A stretch of DNA of 49,214 nucleotides. It comes from an uncultured Lachnospiraceae bacterium (GTDB taxonomy: Bacteria > Bacillota > Clostridia > Lachnospirales > Lachnospiraceae). The notes below the pieces were generated by a model. It was not told where the DNA came from. It did not search any database and saw only the letters and a program-made list of their open reading frames with translations. Location: assembly GCA_910585205.1 (NCBI GenBank), contig CAJUCC010000038.1, positions 1 through 49,214 of the forward strand. Reading direction: 5' to 3'. How positions within the stretch are numbered: position 1 is the stretch's first letter; each line of letters begins with the position of its first letter. Positions 24,532 through 34,005 of the stretch are shown piece after piece. The translations under genes were made by a program, and so were the position numbers.

Positions 24532-27321
24532 ATGCTTTCAGGCGGAGGTGGCGCTTTGGAATATTTTAAACAGAATAAACAGAGACAGCGGGCGGGAGAG
24601 CGCTTTGTTATGATAATTTACAGTCTCTATACCGTCAACCTGTGTATCGGCATCGCCAGAAAAGGATGTGCGGCGTGGGTTCCGGCATTGATGCTGGCGC
24701 TGGCCGCAGCGGGGTGGATTCTTTTTTTGCGTGAATATAACACATACCGCATCCGGGCGGCTTTGACGGCGGGAATGATTTATCTGACACTTATTTTGTA
24801 CGCGATGCATACGGACGATCCGGCGGCCGGCGTTCCCGCCTTTATGGTTCTGACGCTTGTGGTGGCGCTCTATGGTTTTATCCGGCTTTTGTGGTTTGCC
24901 GTGGCTTCGCTGTTGTTTCTTATGTTTTATCATATCGTGATTGCGCATACGATTACCGGTTTATCCGGCGATCGCCGTCTTCTCCTGCTGGTGCAGACGG
25001 GAAACCTTGTCTGCATGGGAATTGTGATCTGTTTTCGGATCAAAAAGCAGGACGAAGACAAAAATGAATTTTATAAGATTATCGATGCTCTGGTGGAAGC
25101 GGAACAGAGCCGGGACGATTTTCTGGCCAATATCAGTCACGAGATCCGCACGCCGGTCAATACAATCTGCGGTATGAGCGAGCTGGCGCTGCGGGAAAAG
25201 GATGCGGAAAAGATTCGGGACAATATTTTCGACATTCGGGATGCCGGGCGCAGCCTGATGCTGCTGGTCAGTGACATTCTCGACTTTGCGCAGCTGCAAC
25301 AGGGAAAAATGGAGCTGGAAGAGGAAGCCTACAATATCACTTCGACGATAAACGATGTGATTCATACGGCCATGGCCCGAAAGGGGGATAAAAAGATCGA
25401 GCTGATCGTAAGCTGCGATGCGGACATCCCCTGTCAGCTTTTCGGGGATGAAAAAAAGATCCGCAAGGTAATTACCAATCTCGTGGATAACGCCATCAAA
25501 TTTACAAACGAGGGCTGTGTCTGTATTCTGGTAAGTGTCAGGAAAGAAAAATACGGGATCAATCTCTGTGTGTCGGTGAAGGATACCGGAATCGGCATGA
25601 GTGAGGAAAGTCTGGAAAAACTGTTTGAAAGTTTCAGTCAGGTGGATGCCCGGCGCAGCCGGCAGGCAGGCGGTATGGGGCTGGGGCTTGCCATTTCCCG
25701 TGCGCTGACCCTGAAAATGGGCGGTACCATTACGATCAGGAGCCGTCTGGGAAAAGGGAGTGTCGTACGGTTTGTCGTTCCGCAGAAAGTGCTCAGAGAA
25801 GAGGGGATTGCGCGGGTGGAAAACGGCGATCTGCTGCATGTGGCCGTTTATATTAATATGGAACAGTTCCATATGAACTTTATCCGCGATGAATTCGCGG
25901 GGAGCATTTCCCATATGGCCGGACAGCTCCGGGTCAAATGTCATATGTGCCGGAATCTTGCGGAGCTGAAACGCCGGCAGAGTCATGACGGATTCAGCCA
26001 TATCTTTATCAGTCTGCTGGAATATCTGGAAGACGAAACGTATTTTAACGATCTGGCGAAACGGATTTGTGTTGTCGCGGTGATCGACCGTCCGGATGAA
26101 ACGTTTATTACCGATGCCGCCGTTATGCGGCTTTATAAGCCTTTTTACATATTGCCGGCAGTCGCCGTTTTAAACGGCGGCAGGGAAGGCAGCCGGCAGA
26201 TGATACGGCCGGGCCGGTTTACGGCTCCCGATGTCCATGCGCTGGTGGTGGACGACAATCTGATGAATATCCGCGTGATCGACGGTCTGCTGAAAGAGTA
26301 CCGGATTCGGGTGACTTATACGACAAGCGGGGCCGATGCCCTGCGGGCGGTTGAAAATATGTGTTATGATCTCATACTTATGGATCATATGATGCCGGAG
26401 ATGGACGGAATCGAAACGATGCGCCGTATCCGGGAAATGGCGGGGCTGTATTTTCGCAGCGTTCCCATTATCGCGCTGACGGCCAATGCCGGGCCGGGCA
26501 GCCGGGAAATGTTTCTCGAGGCGGGATTTGATGATTTTCTGGAAAAACCGGTGCAGATCTCTGTTCTGGAGCGGGTGCTGCAGCGCAATCTGCCGGCTGA
26601 AAAAGTGCTTCATCAGCCGGGGACAGAGACAGAGGCGCCCGCGGTACGGGAAGCGGAAGAAATTCCGGCGATCGGCGATCTGCACACGGCACAGGGAATT
26701 GCATACTGCGGCGGCCGGCGGCAATATCTGGATATTCTGGAAGCATGCCGTGACAGGGCCGGAGATGACAGGGCGGAACTGGAACGCTTGTTTGCAAAAG
26801 AGGACTGGGAAAATTATGTGATACGGGTGCATGCGCTGAAAAGTACCATGTACAGCATCGGCGCATCGGCGCTCGCCGATCGTGCGAAGGCGCTGGAGAT
26901 GGCGGGAAAAAAGAAAGACACTGACGTGATTTTGCGGGGGCATGCGGGTTTGATGGCGGAATATGACCGGGTAACAGACATATTGCAACAGTGCCCGCTG
27001 CTGTCTGCGGCCGGTGGGGTATCCGGTGAAAATATGCAGTCGGCAGAAGGGCCGGACGTATCGCTTATGCCCGCATTGGATGAAGATACATTTGACAATC
27101 TCCTGCGGCGGCTCGAGGAGGGCGCTTTTTCTCTGGACGGCGGTGAAATGCTGGCGGCGTTGTCTTCGTTGGAGCAATACCGGTATGGGCGGACAAAGCT
27201 TTCCGACAGGACGGGACCGATCCGCAAAAAAATCGAGATGGCCGACTATATGTCGGCGCTGGATGCGGTGCTGCGGATTTGGGATGATCTGAAAAAGCAG
27301 GAGGGAGAGAGCGGCGAATGA
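24532..27321 (+). CDS. Hybrid histidine kinase: membrane sensor, HisKA, HATPase, REC, HPt
   Basis: 929 residues. About five membrane helices fill residues 25-168. HisKA follows with H203 (ANISHEIRTPVN), then the ATPase domain with N-box DNAIKF, DTGIGMSEE and GMGLGLAIS. A segment of about 130 residues (near 430-560) has no clear motif and could be a decayed receiver. An intact REC domain has D618 (LILMDHMMPEMDG), and a C-terminal HPt domain has H767 (IRVHALKSTMYSIG). This is a full internal phosphorelay. The start is uncertain: ATG 24532 has a weak site, while in-frame TTG 24556 has GGAGGT six bases upstream. It overlaps the next kinase gene by 4 bases (ATGA). Confidence 0.92.
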   Translation: MLSGGGGALEYFKQNKQRQRAGERFVMIIYSLYTVNLCIGIARKGCAAWVPALMLALAAAGWILFLREYNTYRIRAALTAGMIYLTLILYAMHTDDPAAGVPAFMVLTLVVALYGFIRLLWFAVASLLFLMFYHIVIAHTITGLSGDRRLLLLVQTGNLVCMGIVICFRIKKQDEDKNEFYKIIDALVEAEQSRDDFLANISHEIRTPVNTICGMSELALREKDAEKIRDNIFDIRDAGRSLMLLVSDILDFAQLQQGKMELEEEAYNITSTINDVIHTAMARKGDKKIELIVSCDADIPCQLFGDEKKIRKVITNLVDNAIKFTNEGCVCILVSVRKEKYGINLCVSVKDTGIGMSEESLEKLFESFSQVDARRSRQAGGMGLGLAISRALTLKMGGTITIRSRLGKGSVVRFVVPQKVLREEGIARVENGDLLHVAVYINMEQFHMNFIRDEFAGSISHMAGQLRVKCHMCRNLAELKRRQSHDGFSHIFISLLEYLEDETYFNDLAKRICVVAVIDRPDETFITDAAVMRLYKPFYILPAVAVLNGGREGSRQMIRPGRFTAPDVHALVVDDNLMNIRVIDGLLKEYRIRVTYTTSGADALRAVENMCYDLILMDHMMPEMDGIETMRRIREMAGLYFRSVPIIALTANAGPGSREMFLEAGFDDFLEKPVQISVLERVLQRNLPAEKVLHQPGTETEAPAVREAEEIPAIGDLHTAQGIAYCGGRRQYLDILEACRDRAGDDRAELERLFAKEDWENYVIRVHALKSTMYSIGASALADRAKALEMAGKKKDTDVILRGHAGLMAEYDRVTDILQQCPLLSAAGGVSGENMQSAEGPDVSLMPALDEDTFDNLLRRLEEGAFSLDGGEMLAALSSLEQYRYGRTKLSDRTGPIRKKIEMADYMSALDAVLRIWDDLKKQEGESGE

Positions 27322-30011
27322 TACGCAAATTTTTGGATGCCATATTTTCCAGAGAGTATGAGATGAAGGAGCGGATTTTCCGCATGATCGTGCTGGTAGG
27401 ATTTTCACTGGCTGTCCTGGGGATGCTGGAATGTATTGTATTGATGGAAATTAATGTGATTCTGATTCCGCTTGCGGTCCTGCTGACCGGCATGTTGGTT
27501 GCGCTGGTGATTACGTTTAAGTTCCGGAATACCAATCTGGCTGCCGTAATTGTGGGCGGGCTGATTATTCTGTTTATTTTTCCGGCGATGTTTTTTCTGA
27601 GCGGCGGTCTTGCCGGTGGAGCGGTTCTCTGGTTTGCGCTCGGATTGTTCTATGTGTTTCTGATGTTTTCGGGAAAACGACTGTTGTTTTTTCTGGTGCT
27701 GGCGCTGCTTACCTATGCCGCCACATACGGCGCCGGATATTACTTTCCGGAACTGATCGTGGCGATGGATTCCCGGGCGGCGGCTTTTGCGGATTCGATC
27801 TTTTCGGTGTCTGCGGTGGGTGTGGCCGGCGGCGTTATATTGAAAGTACAGATGCGGATGTTTCATATCGAGCGTTCGGTCGCCCGCAAGCAGCAGGAGG
27901 AACTGGAAAAGATCAGCGAATCAAAGAACAGTTTTTTCGCAAGCATGAGTCATGAACTGCGTACGCCGATCAATACGATTATCGGACTGAATGAAATGAT
28001 CCTTCGGGAAAGCGGGGAAACGCAGACGCGGGAATATGCCCGGAATATCCAGAATGCCAGTAAGATGCTTCTGAATCTGATTAATGATATTCTGGATCTG
28101 TCTCAGATGGAACTGAAAAAGATGGAGATCATTCCACTGGAATATCGGACGGCGGATTTGTTCGGCGATCTGGTTGATATGATTCAGGTTCGTCTGCAGG
28201 AAAAGAAACTGGAGTTTCAGGTGGATATTGACAGTCGTCTGCCGTCCGTCTTATCGGGCGATTTGAAACGGATCAATCAGGTGATTTTGAATATTCTCAC
28301 CAATGCGGCCAAGTATACAGATGTCGGTTCCGTGACGCTTTCCGCTCACGCAGAAATGCGGGACGGGGAACCGGATATGGTGGATCTGAAAATTTCCGTA
28401 GCAGATACGGGCATCGGCATCCGCAAAGAAGATCTGCAGTATCTGTATGATTCGTTTAAAAGGGCGGATGCACGAAAAAATCTGCGGGTGGAGGGCAGCG
28501 GACTTGGGCTTTCGATTACGAGGCAGCTTGTCGATCTGATGGGCGGTGAGATTTCGGTGGACAGTATTTACCGGAAAGGCTCTGTCTTTACGGTAATCCT
28601 CCCGCAGAGGGTCGTGGACGGGACGCCTGTGGGCAATATCCGGTTTTTAAACCGCAGCAGAGGCGGGGCGGTGTTGTACCACCAGAGCTTCGAGGCGCCG
28701 GATGCACGTGTTCTGATTGTGGATGACAATGAGATGAATGCGCTGGTGGCCTGTAAGCTGCTGGAGGCAACCAAGGTGAAGATCGATACCGCGGAAAACG
28801 GGGCGGCGTGCCTGGACATGACGGGCAGACGGTATTACCATGCAATCCTGTTGGACTATATGATGCCGGAGATGGACGGCCTGCAGACACTGCGGGCGAT
28901 ACGGGGACAGGAAAACGGTCTGTGCCGGGAATCCGCCGTTATCGCGCTGTCGGCGCATACGATAGCGGAAGCGGGACGGGCGCTTCTGGAGGAAGGATTT
29001 GACGGGTATCTGGAAAAACCGGTGAACGGCGCGGCTCTGGAGGCGGAAATTCTGCGGTTTTTGCCCGAGGATATTGTGGAATACCGTCAGACGCCGGAGG
29101 ATGCGCAGCAGGAAACGGGCATTCGGCGGATTGCGGGCAGGAAAAAGAAGAAAGTCGCCGTCACCACCGACTGTATTAGCGATCTGCCGGAAAATCTGAC
29201 GGAGAAGTATGACATTGGTGTGGTATATTTGTATGTATGTACGGCGAGCGGCCGCTTTGCCGATACATGGGAGATCACGTCGGACGACCTGAACCAGTAT
29301 ATGACGGATACCACAAGCGGTATAACGGCTGACGGCATTTCCGTGAAAGAATATGAGGAATTCTTTGCGGACAGGCTTACCGGGGCAGAGCATGTGGTTC
29401 ATATATCCGTGGCGGCTGCGGTTGGCAGCGGTTATGCGACTGCCGTTATGGCGGCGCAGGGATTCGATCATGTCCATGTGGTTGACTCCGCGCAGATTTC
29501 CTGCGGACAGGGACTGGTAGCCCTGTATGCGGGTAAGCTGGCAAAGGAGGGATATGACGTGGAGGAAATTCTGAACCGGGTGGAGCGGGTAAAGGGCAGG
29601 ATTGCCACCCGGTTTATCCTGCCGTCCGCCGATATTTGCTGTCAGAGAGGATATATCGGACGGACCGCCGGGAAGGTTTGCGGACTGCTGCGGCTATATC
29701 CGGTGCTGCGGATACGGCAGGGGAAGCCGGCGGTTACGGGCTGGAAGATGGGTGATATGGAGCACGCATGGAAGCGGTTCATCCGCCGGCGTCTGTACAG
29801 ACGCGGAAAGATCAACACCGATATTATTTTTGTTTCGCATGCCGGGTGCAGTGTGGAACAGCAGGAACTGATCCGTCGGGAAGTTATGCGCAGGATTCCG
29901 TTTCGGAAAGTTATTATGCAGCGCGCGTCCGTTTCCACGGCCTGCAATACGGGAATCGGAACGTTTGGATTTGCCTACTACCAGAATATCAGCGAGAAAG
30001 ATTTGCGGTAA
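27318..30011 (+). CDS. Hybrid histidine kinase fused to a DegV (fatty-acid-binding) domain
   Basis: 897 residues. Membrane helices lie between residues 22 and 178. HisKA has H212 (FASMSHELRTPIN) and the ATPase domain has N329, DTGIG (363-367) and GSGLGL (393-398). REC has D469/D470, D513 (AILLDYMMPEMDG) and K567. After a basic linker (RKKKK), residues about 611-895 form a complete DegV domain: VAVTTDCISDLPENL, TTSGITADGIS, VHISVAAAVGSGYA, VVDSAQISCGQG and the closing ACNTGIGTFGFAYY. DegV/FakB proteins bind fatty acids for fatty-acid kinase; here the domain would make the kinase sense or present lipid. No HPt of its own is present; the kinase encoded immediately upstream has one. Confidence 0.9.
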   Translation: MIRKFLDAIFSREYEMKERIFRMIVLVGFSLAVLGMLECIVLMEINVILIPLAVLLTGMLVALVITFKFRNTNLAAVIVGGLIILFIFPAMFFLSGGLAGGAVLWFALGLFYVFLMFSGKRLLFFLVLALLTYAATYGAGYYFPELIVAMDSRAAAFADSIFSVSAVGVAGGVILKVQMRMFHIERSVARKQQEELEKISESKNSFFASMSHELRTPINTIIGLNEMILRESGETQTREYARNIQNASKMLLNLINDILDLSQMELKKMEIIPLEYRTADLFGDLVDMIQVRLQEKKLEFQVDIDSRLPSVLSGDLKRINQVILNILTNAAKYTDVGSVTLSAHAEMRDGEPDMVDLKISVADTGIGIRKEDLQYLYDSFKRADARKNLRVEGSGLGLSITRQLVDLMGGEISVDSIYRKGSVFTVILPQRVVDGTPVGNIRFLNRSRGGAVLYHQSFEAPDARVLIVDDNEMNALVACKLLEATKVKIDTAENGAACLDMTGRRYYHAILLDYMMPEMDGLQTLRAIRGQENGLCRESAVIALSAHTIAEAGRALLEEGFDGYLEKPVNGAALEAEILRFLPEDIVEYRQTPEDAQQETGIRRIAGRKKKKVAVTTDCISDLPENLTEKYDIGVVYLYVCTASGRFADTWEITSDDLNQYMTDTTSGITADGISVKEYEEFFADRLTGAEHVVHISVAAAVGSGYATAVMAAQGFDHVHVVDSAQISCGQGLVALYAGKLAKEGYDVEEILNRVERVKGRIATRFILPSADICCQRGYIGRTAGKVCGLLRLYPVLRIRQGKPAVTGWKMGDMEHAWKRFIRRRLYRRGKINTDIIFVSHAGCSVEQQELIRREVMRRIPFRKVIMQRASVSTACNTGIGTFGFAYYQNISEKDLR

Positions 30012-30073
30012 CGGCGGTGCCGGAACCTTTCTCGTGAATACAAAAGATTGTTGTACGACAGGAGAGTGAATTT

Positions 30074-30820
30074 ATGCAGTATCGGCCACAGGGAGATTCC
30101 ATATGGGGTACCATTCACACCTGTGTGGAGATTGCCACAGGTGTCTATGCTGTGGGAGCCAGAGACAGAAATGGTATGGAACAGGAAGGAATAATGGTAA
30201 GGAAAAGCAGGGCGGAAGCGGTTTTTTCGGAAAAAGCAGTCACGCTGGGACAAGAAAGCGGAGGATGGCTGTGTTATGGCGAGAACAGCAAAGACATACC
30301 GATCTATGAAGTGCTGCAGCGCCGGATGGCAAATTGTAAGAGAATTGAAAATAGTATTATCCGGCAGATGGAAGAAATCAGACGGGACGGCAGACTGGCG
30401 CTGACGGACTATTTCGGGGAATGTGAAAAGCCGAAAGAGACGCCGGACGGTTGGGCGGAAGCGGTTTTGCGCATCCGTAACGGCATTTATATGCTGCGGG
30501 ACGGCAGCGGCAGGAAACTGGCGGTGCATGAGGCTGTAGCCGACAATTTTATGACGCCGATGGCGGCAGGGTACGGCACTGTGAGCGGTGAGTATCTCTT
30601 TTATAATATGGATGATTCCGTCTGTGCCGTGGCGCTGAATGAGCTGAAAAATGTATTTCAGGAAGCGGCGGAGATCGTTGTTTGCGAAGACAGCCTGTAT
30701 GCCACACTGCATCGGGATTTTGCGGATTATACGGCGTTTTATAATTTGTGCATGCCGCAGCAGGAACAGATACCGGAAACCGATGCCGCTGCGGACTGTT
30801 ATCTGGGGAAAATATGGTGA
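30074..30820 (+). CDS. Protein of unknown function, 248 residues
   Basis: I do not recognise this family. It has no signal peptide or membrane helix, so is probably cytoplasmic. The N-terminal half is mixed (DSIWGTIHTCVEIATGVYAVG) with a helical stretch RRMANCKRIENSIIRQMEEIRR. The C-terminal half begins with a strand-rich segment (NGIYMLRDGSGRKLAVHE), followed by alternating helices. GACAGGAGAG precedes the ATG. It lies 62 bases after the DegV-fused kinase in the same direction and before a chemoreceptor with its own promoter, so it is most likely co-transcribed with the kinases. Confidence 0.8.
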   Translation: MQYRPQGDSIWGTIHTCVEIATGVYAVGARDRNGMEQEGIMVRKSRAEAVFSEKAVTLGQESGGWLCYGENSKDIPIYEVLQRRMANCKRIENSIIRQMEEIRRDGRLALTDYFGECEKPKETPDGWAEAVLRIRNGIYMLRDGSGRKLAVHEAVADNFMTPMAAGYGTVSGEYLFYNMDDSVCAVALNELKNVFQEAAEIVVCEDSLYATLHRDFADYTAFYNLCMPQQEQIPETDAAADCYLGKIW

Positions 30821-30826
30821 CAGGAC

Positions 30827-30856
30827 TTGTGAAACGGATACAGATAAGCGTATACT
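30827..30856 (+). promoter_or_regulatory. Predicted promoter of the dCache chemoreceptor gene
   Basis: TTGTGA (30827-30832), 18 bases, TATACT (30851-30856), about 65 bases before the ATG. Confidence 0.45.
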
Positions 30857-30920
30857 AGAGAGAGAAGTAAAGACGGGCTTCGCAGGCAAGAGGGAGCGCG
30901 GAAGCAGGAGGACATTGAAT

Positions 30921-32981
30921 ATGGAACGTAAAAGAACAGGAAATGCTGCGGTTTCGGTACAACCGCAGCCGGGAAAGCGGGAGTCAATTCGGAAAAAGAT
31001 GCTGGTTCGGACGATTACCCCCACAGTGGCGGGACTTATCATAGCCGGCGCGCTGATTGCGTTGATCGCCGGCAGGCAGATTCAGCATCTGCAAAATCAG
31101 AATATCATGGACAGCTCACAAAATGCGGCATATCAGATCAGCGAATACTTTACGAAGTATATGGAAGTCAGCCGGCAGATGGGAGCGGATCAGGAAGTGA
31201 TTGATCTGTTTCAATCGCTGCAGCCCGGGGATAAGATTGACGAGGCGCCCCAGTATGCTTCCGTCATTGCCACGATGACAAATATGCACAACACGGATAC
31301 GGATAATATTCTCGTCACATGGCTGGCGGATGTGGATTCGAGCCAGTGTATTGAGGACAGCGGTTATGTGAGTGCGATCGGCGAGTGGGACATTACGTCG
31401 CGGAGCTGGTATGAGGAAGTGCTTGCCGCCGGGACGACGATCGTCACGGAGCCTTATGAGAACAGTTCCACCGGTGAGATGGTGGCCAGCATCGTGACGC
31501 CGGTATTCGGTGCGGACGGTGAGATGACAGGCGTGGCGGCACTGGATCTGTCTCTGGGTGCGGTGACGGATATGATGGAGGAACAAAAGCTGGGAAACAC
31601 TGGTTTTCTGCTGCTGATGACGCAGACGGGGACGATAATGTTTGCGGATGACGCCTCACTTATGCAGACCTCCATACTGGATGCCGACATATCGGATGCG
31701 GTGAAGGAAGGGTTCTCTTCCGACCGTTACGGTACATACGATTACCGGTTTGCGGGAAATAAAAATTACGGATATATGACACAGGCCGGCGACAGCAGGT
31801 GGGTCGTTTTAAGCGGCATGCCGGAGCTGGAATATAATATGGATCTGTACAAGGTGGTACTCAGCACAGTCGTTCTGTTTGCGATTATCATAGGGATACT
31901 CTGCTTCCTGATTTCCAGGACGGCCATGGGGATCGTGCGGCCGATTCAGCAGCTTCATAATGTTGCGGATAAGATCGCGCAGGGGGAACTGGATGTCGAG
32001 CTGCATGTGGAATCCAACGATGAGATCGGCGCGGTGGCGGTATCCATCGATAAGACGGTGGTACGCCTGAAAGATTATATCCGTTACATTGACGAGATAG
32101 CGGAAGTGCTGCGGGAGATCAGTGAGGGGAATCTGGCGTTTACGCTGAAGCAGGACTACGCGGGAGAATTTGGCAAAATTAAAACGGCGCTGGAGAATAT
32201 TTCCTATACCATGATCCGTACGATCGAAGGGATCAACAATTCGGCGGTACAGGTGACGGGCGGCGCGGGACAGATCGCCGAGGCGGCGCAGTCGCTTGCC
32301 GAGGGCGCCACACAGCAGGCAGCGGCGGTGGAAGAACTGCTTGCCACGGTGACGGACGTATCCGACCGGGTACATGCGAATGCGGAATACGCCAAGAGCG
32401 CAGCGACAGGGGCCGAAGACGTTAAAAATATGATCGAGCGCAGCAATGCGGAGATGCGCCAGCTTGTGGACGCGATGGAACAGATCAATAACTGTTCCAA
32501 TGCAATCAGCGCGATCATTGCCAATATCGAAGAGATTGCGGATCAGACCGACCTGTTGTCTCTGAATGCTTCCATTGAGGCGGCGAGAGCCGGAGAGATG
32601 GGAAGAGGATTTGCCGTAGTGGCCAACGAAGTGGGGAATCTTGCAAAAGAAAGTGTGCTGGCGGTGCAGAGATCAACGCAGCTGATCGAGAATTCCCGGG
32701 ATGCGGTGGCGCACGGGATGGAACTGGTCGGCGGTACGGCGGAGCGCCTTTCCGCTTCTGTTTCCGGCGTAATCAATCTGGCGGAACAGATGAATGATCT
32801 GTCGGCGGCGTCGATGGGACAGACGGAAAGTCTGAGAGAAGTGGTACAGGGCATCAATCAGATTGCCAGTGTTGTGAGTGACAATTCCGCCATGTCGGAG
32901 GAGAGCGCCGCATCCAGTCAGGAACTTTCGGCACAGGCGACATCTTTGAATGAAATGGTAGGATTTTTCCATATTGAATAG
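30921..32981 (+). CDS. Methyl-accepting chemotaxis protein with dCache sensor domain
   Basis: 686 residues. Transmembrane segment at about 28-51, a large extracytoplasmic domain (about 52-305) with the double-Cache pattern (SRSWYEEVLAAGTTIVTEPY, then VASIVTPVFGADGEMTGVAALDLSL), a second transmembrane segment at about 308-330, HAMP (IVRPIQQLHNVADKIAQGELDV), then the signalling domain with tip LLSLNASIEAARAGEMGRGF. dCache receptors usually bind amino acids, carboxylates or other small polar ligands. Start 30921 is chosen for AGGAGG ten bases upstream; the open frame before it runs through the preceding gene and is not coding. The ttcA-like gene follows after 10 bases. Confidence 0.94.
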   Translation: MERKRTGNAAVSVQPQPGKRESIRKKMLVRTITPTVAGLIIAGALIALIAGRQIQHLQNQNIMDSSQNAAYQISEYFTKYMEVSRQMGADQEVIDLFQSLQPGDKIDEAPQYASVIATMTNMHNTDTDNILVTWLADVDSSQCIEDSGYVSAIGEWDITSRSWYEEVLAAGTTIVTEPYENSSTGEMVASIVTPVFGADGEMTGVAALDLSLGAVTDMMEEQKLGNTGFLLLMTQTGTIMFADDASLMQTSILDADISDAVKEGFSSDRYGTYDYRFAGNKNYGYMTQAGDSRWVVLSGMPELEYNMDLYKVVLSTVVLFAIIIGILCFLISRTAMGIVRPIQQLHNVADKIAQGELDVELHVESNDEIGAVAVSIDKTVVRLKDYIRYIDEIAEVLREISEGNLAFTLKQDYAGEFGKIKTALENISYTMIRTIEGINNSAVQVTGGAGQIAEAAQSLAEGATQQAAAVEELLATVTDVSDRVHANAEYAKSAATGAEDVKNMIERSNAEMRQLVDAMEQINNCSNAISAIIANIEEIADQTDLLSLNASIEAARAGEMGRGFAVVANEVGNLAKESVLAVQRSTQLIENSRDAVAHGMELVGGTAERLSASVSGVINLAEQMNDLSAASMGQTESLREVVQGINQIASVVSDNSAMSEESAASSQELSAQATSLNEMVGFFHIE

Positions 32982-32991
32982 GGGAACGGAT

Positions 32992-33822
32992 ATGCGGCCG
33001 GAAGGCGTAAAGGAAATAGAACGGAGCATTATCAAGACATACCGGAAAAGCATCTGGTGCCGTTTTACAAGGGCGGTCAGAGAATATGAACTGATTCAGG
33101 ACGGCGACCGAATTGCGGTCTGCATATCGGGCGGGAAGGATTCCATGCTGATGGCCAAACTGTTTCAGGAGCTGAAACGGCATGGAAGAAATAATTTTGA
33201 GCTGGTCTTTCTTGTTATGAATCCGGGATACCGGGCGGAAAACTGGCAGCTGATCCGGCGCAATGCCGAGCTGCTGGAAATTCCGCTCACGGTATTTGAG
33301 ACGGATATATTTGATATTGTCGCGGATGTGCAAAGCAGTCCGTGCTATCTGTGCGCGAGAATGCGCCGGGGCTATCTGTACCACAATGCAAAAGCGCTTG
33401 GCTGCAATAAGATCGCACTGGGTCATCACTATGATGACGTGATTGAGACGATTCTCATGAGCATGCTCTTCGGCGGGCAGATCGAGACAATGCTGCCCAA
33501 GCTGCACAGCCTGAACTTCGCGGGAATGCAGCTGATCCGGCCTATGTATCTGATCCGGGAAGACAGCATCCGGGCGTGGTGTGCGCACAACGGGCTGCAG
33601 TTTATCCGCTGTGCCTGCCGGTTTACGGAAAACTGCGCGAGCGGCGAAAAAAACTCTCGGCGCGGCGAAGTGAAAGCTCTGATCCGTCAGCTTCGCGGCA
33701 GCAGCGATGTGATCGAGCAGAATATTTTTAACAGCGTGAAAAATGTGAATCTGAATAAGGTTCTGGGATATAAAAAGGACGGGGAGGCGCATTATTTTCT
33801 GGATGATTACGATATAAAATAG
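32992..33822 (+). CDS. PP-loop ATPase of the TtcA/TilS family (tRNA 2-thiocytidine type)
   Basis: 276 residues. PP-loop SGGKDSMLM binds ATP for adenylation of a tRNA base; CYLC (in SSPCYLCARM) and the later Cys pair (CACRFTENC) match the TtcA group, which uses an Fe-S cluster to thiolate tRNA cytidine 32. GHHYDDVIETILMSMLFGG is the typical family motif. The start at 32992 is chosen for AGGGGAA upstream. It sits 10 bases after a chemoreceptor gene, apparently only by shared transcription. In Firmicutes this subfamily's exact tRNA substrate is not well established. Confidence 0.88.
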   Translation: MRPEGVKEIERSIIKTYRKSIWCRFTRAVREYELIQDGDRIAVCISGGKDSMLMAKLFQELKRHGRNNFELVFLVMNPGYRAENWQLIRRNAELLEIPLTVFETDIFDIVADVQSSPCYLCARMRRGYLYHNAKALGCNKIALGHHYDDVIETILMSMLFGGQIETMLPKLHSLNFAGMQLIRPMYLIREDSIRAWCAHNGLQFIRCACRFTENCASGEKNSRRGEVKALIRQLRGSSDVIEQNIFNSVKNVNLNKVLGYKKDGEAHYFLDDYDIK

Positions 33823-33902
33823 AAAAAAAGTCCGCGGATCTTTGCCTGTTTCCTGCGGCATTCACTCCGGCAGTTGCTTTTCGGTTTATTTATGCAAAAA
33901 TA

Positions 33903-33931
33903 TTGTCTAAAGTTGAAATATTTGGCATAAT
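33903..33931 (+). promoter_or_regulatory. Predicted promoter of the GGDEF/EAL gene
   Basis: TTGTCT (33903-33908), 17 bases, CATAAT (33926-33931), about 75 bases before the GTG start. The rest of the 183-base spacer shows no further clear feature. Confidence 0.5.
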
Positions 33932-34005
33932 GTGCTACATTAAAAGTAGTTTTGGCAATTAAGGGTTGAGGAAAGCATTCTGGAGAATGCAGAAGGAGCA
34001 ATGAA

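Noticed and set aside
24961..27408. Minus-strand frames of 346 and 412 codons opposite the hybrid kinase
   Set aside because: Antisense to conserved kinase domains, no motifs.
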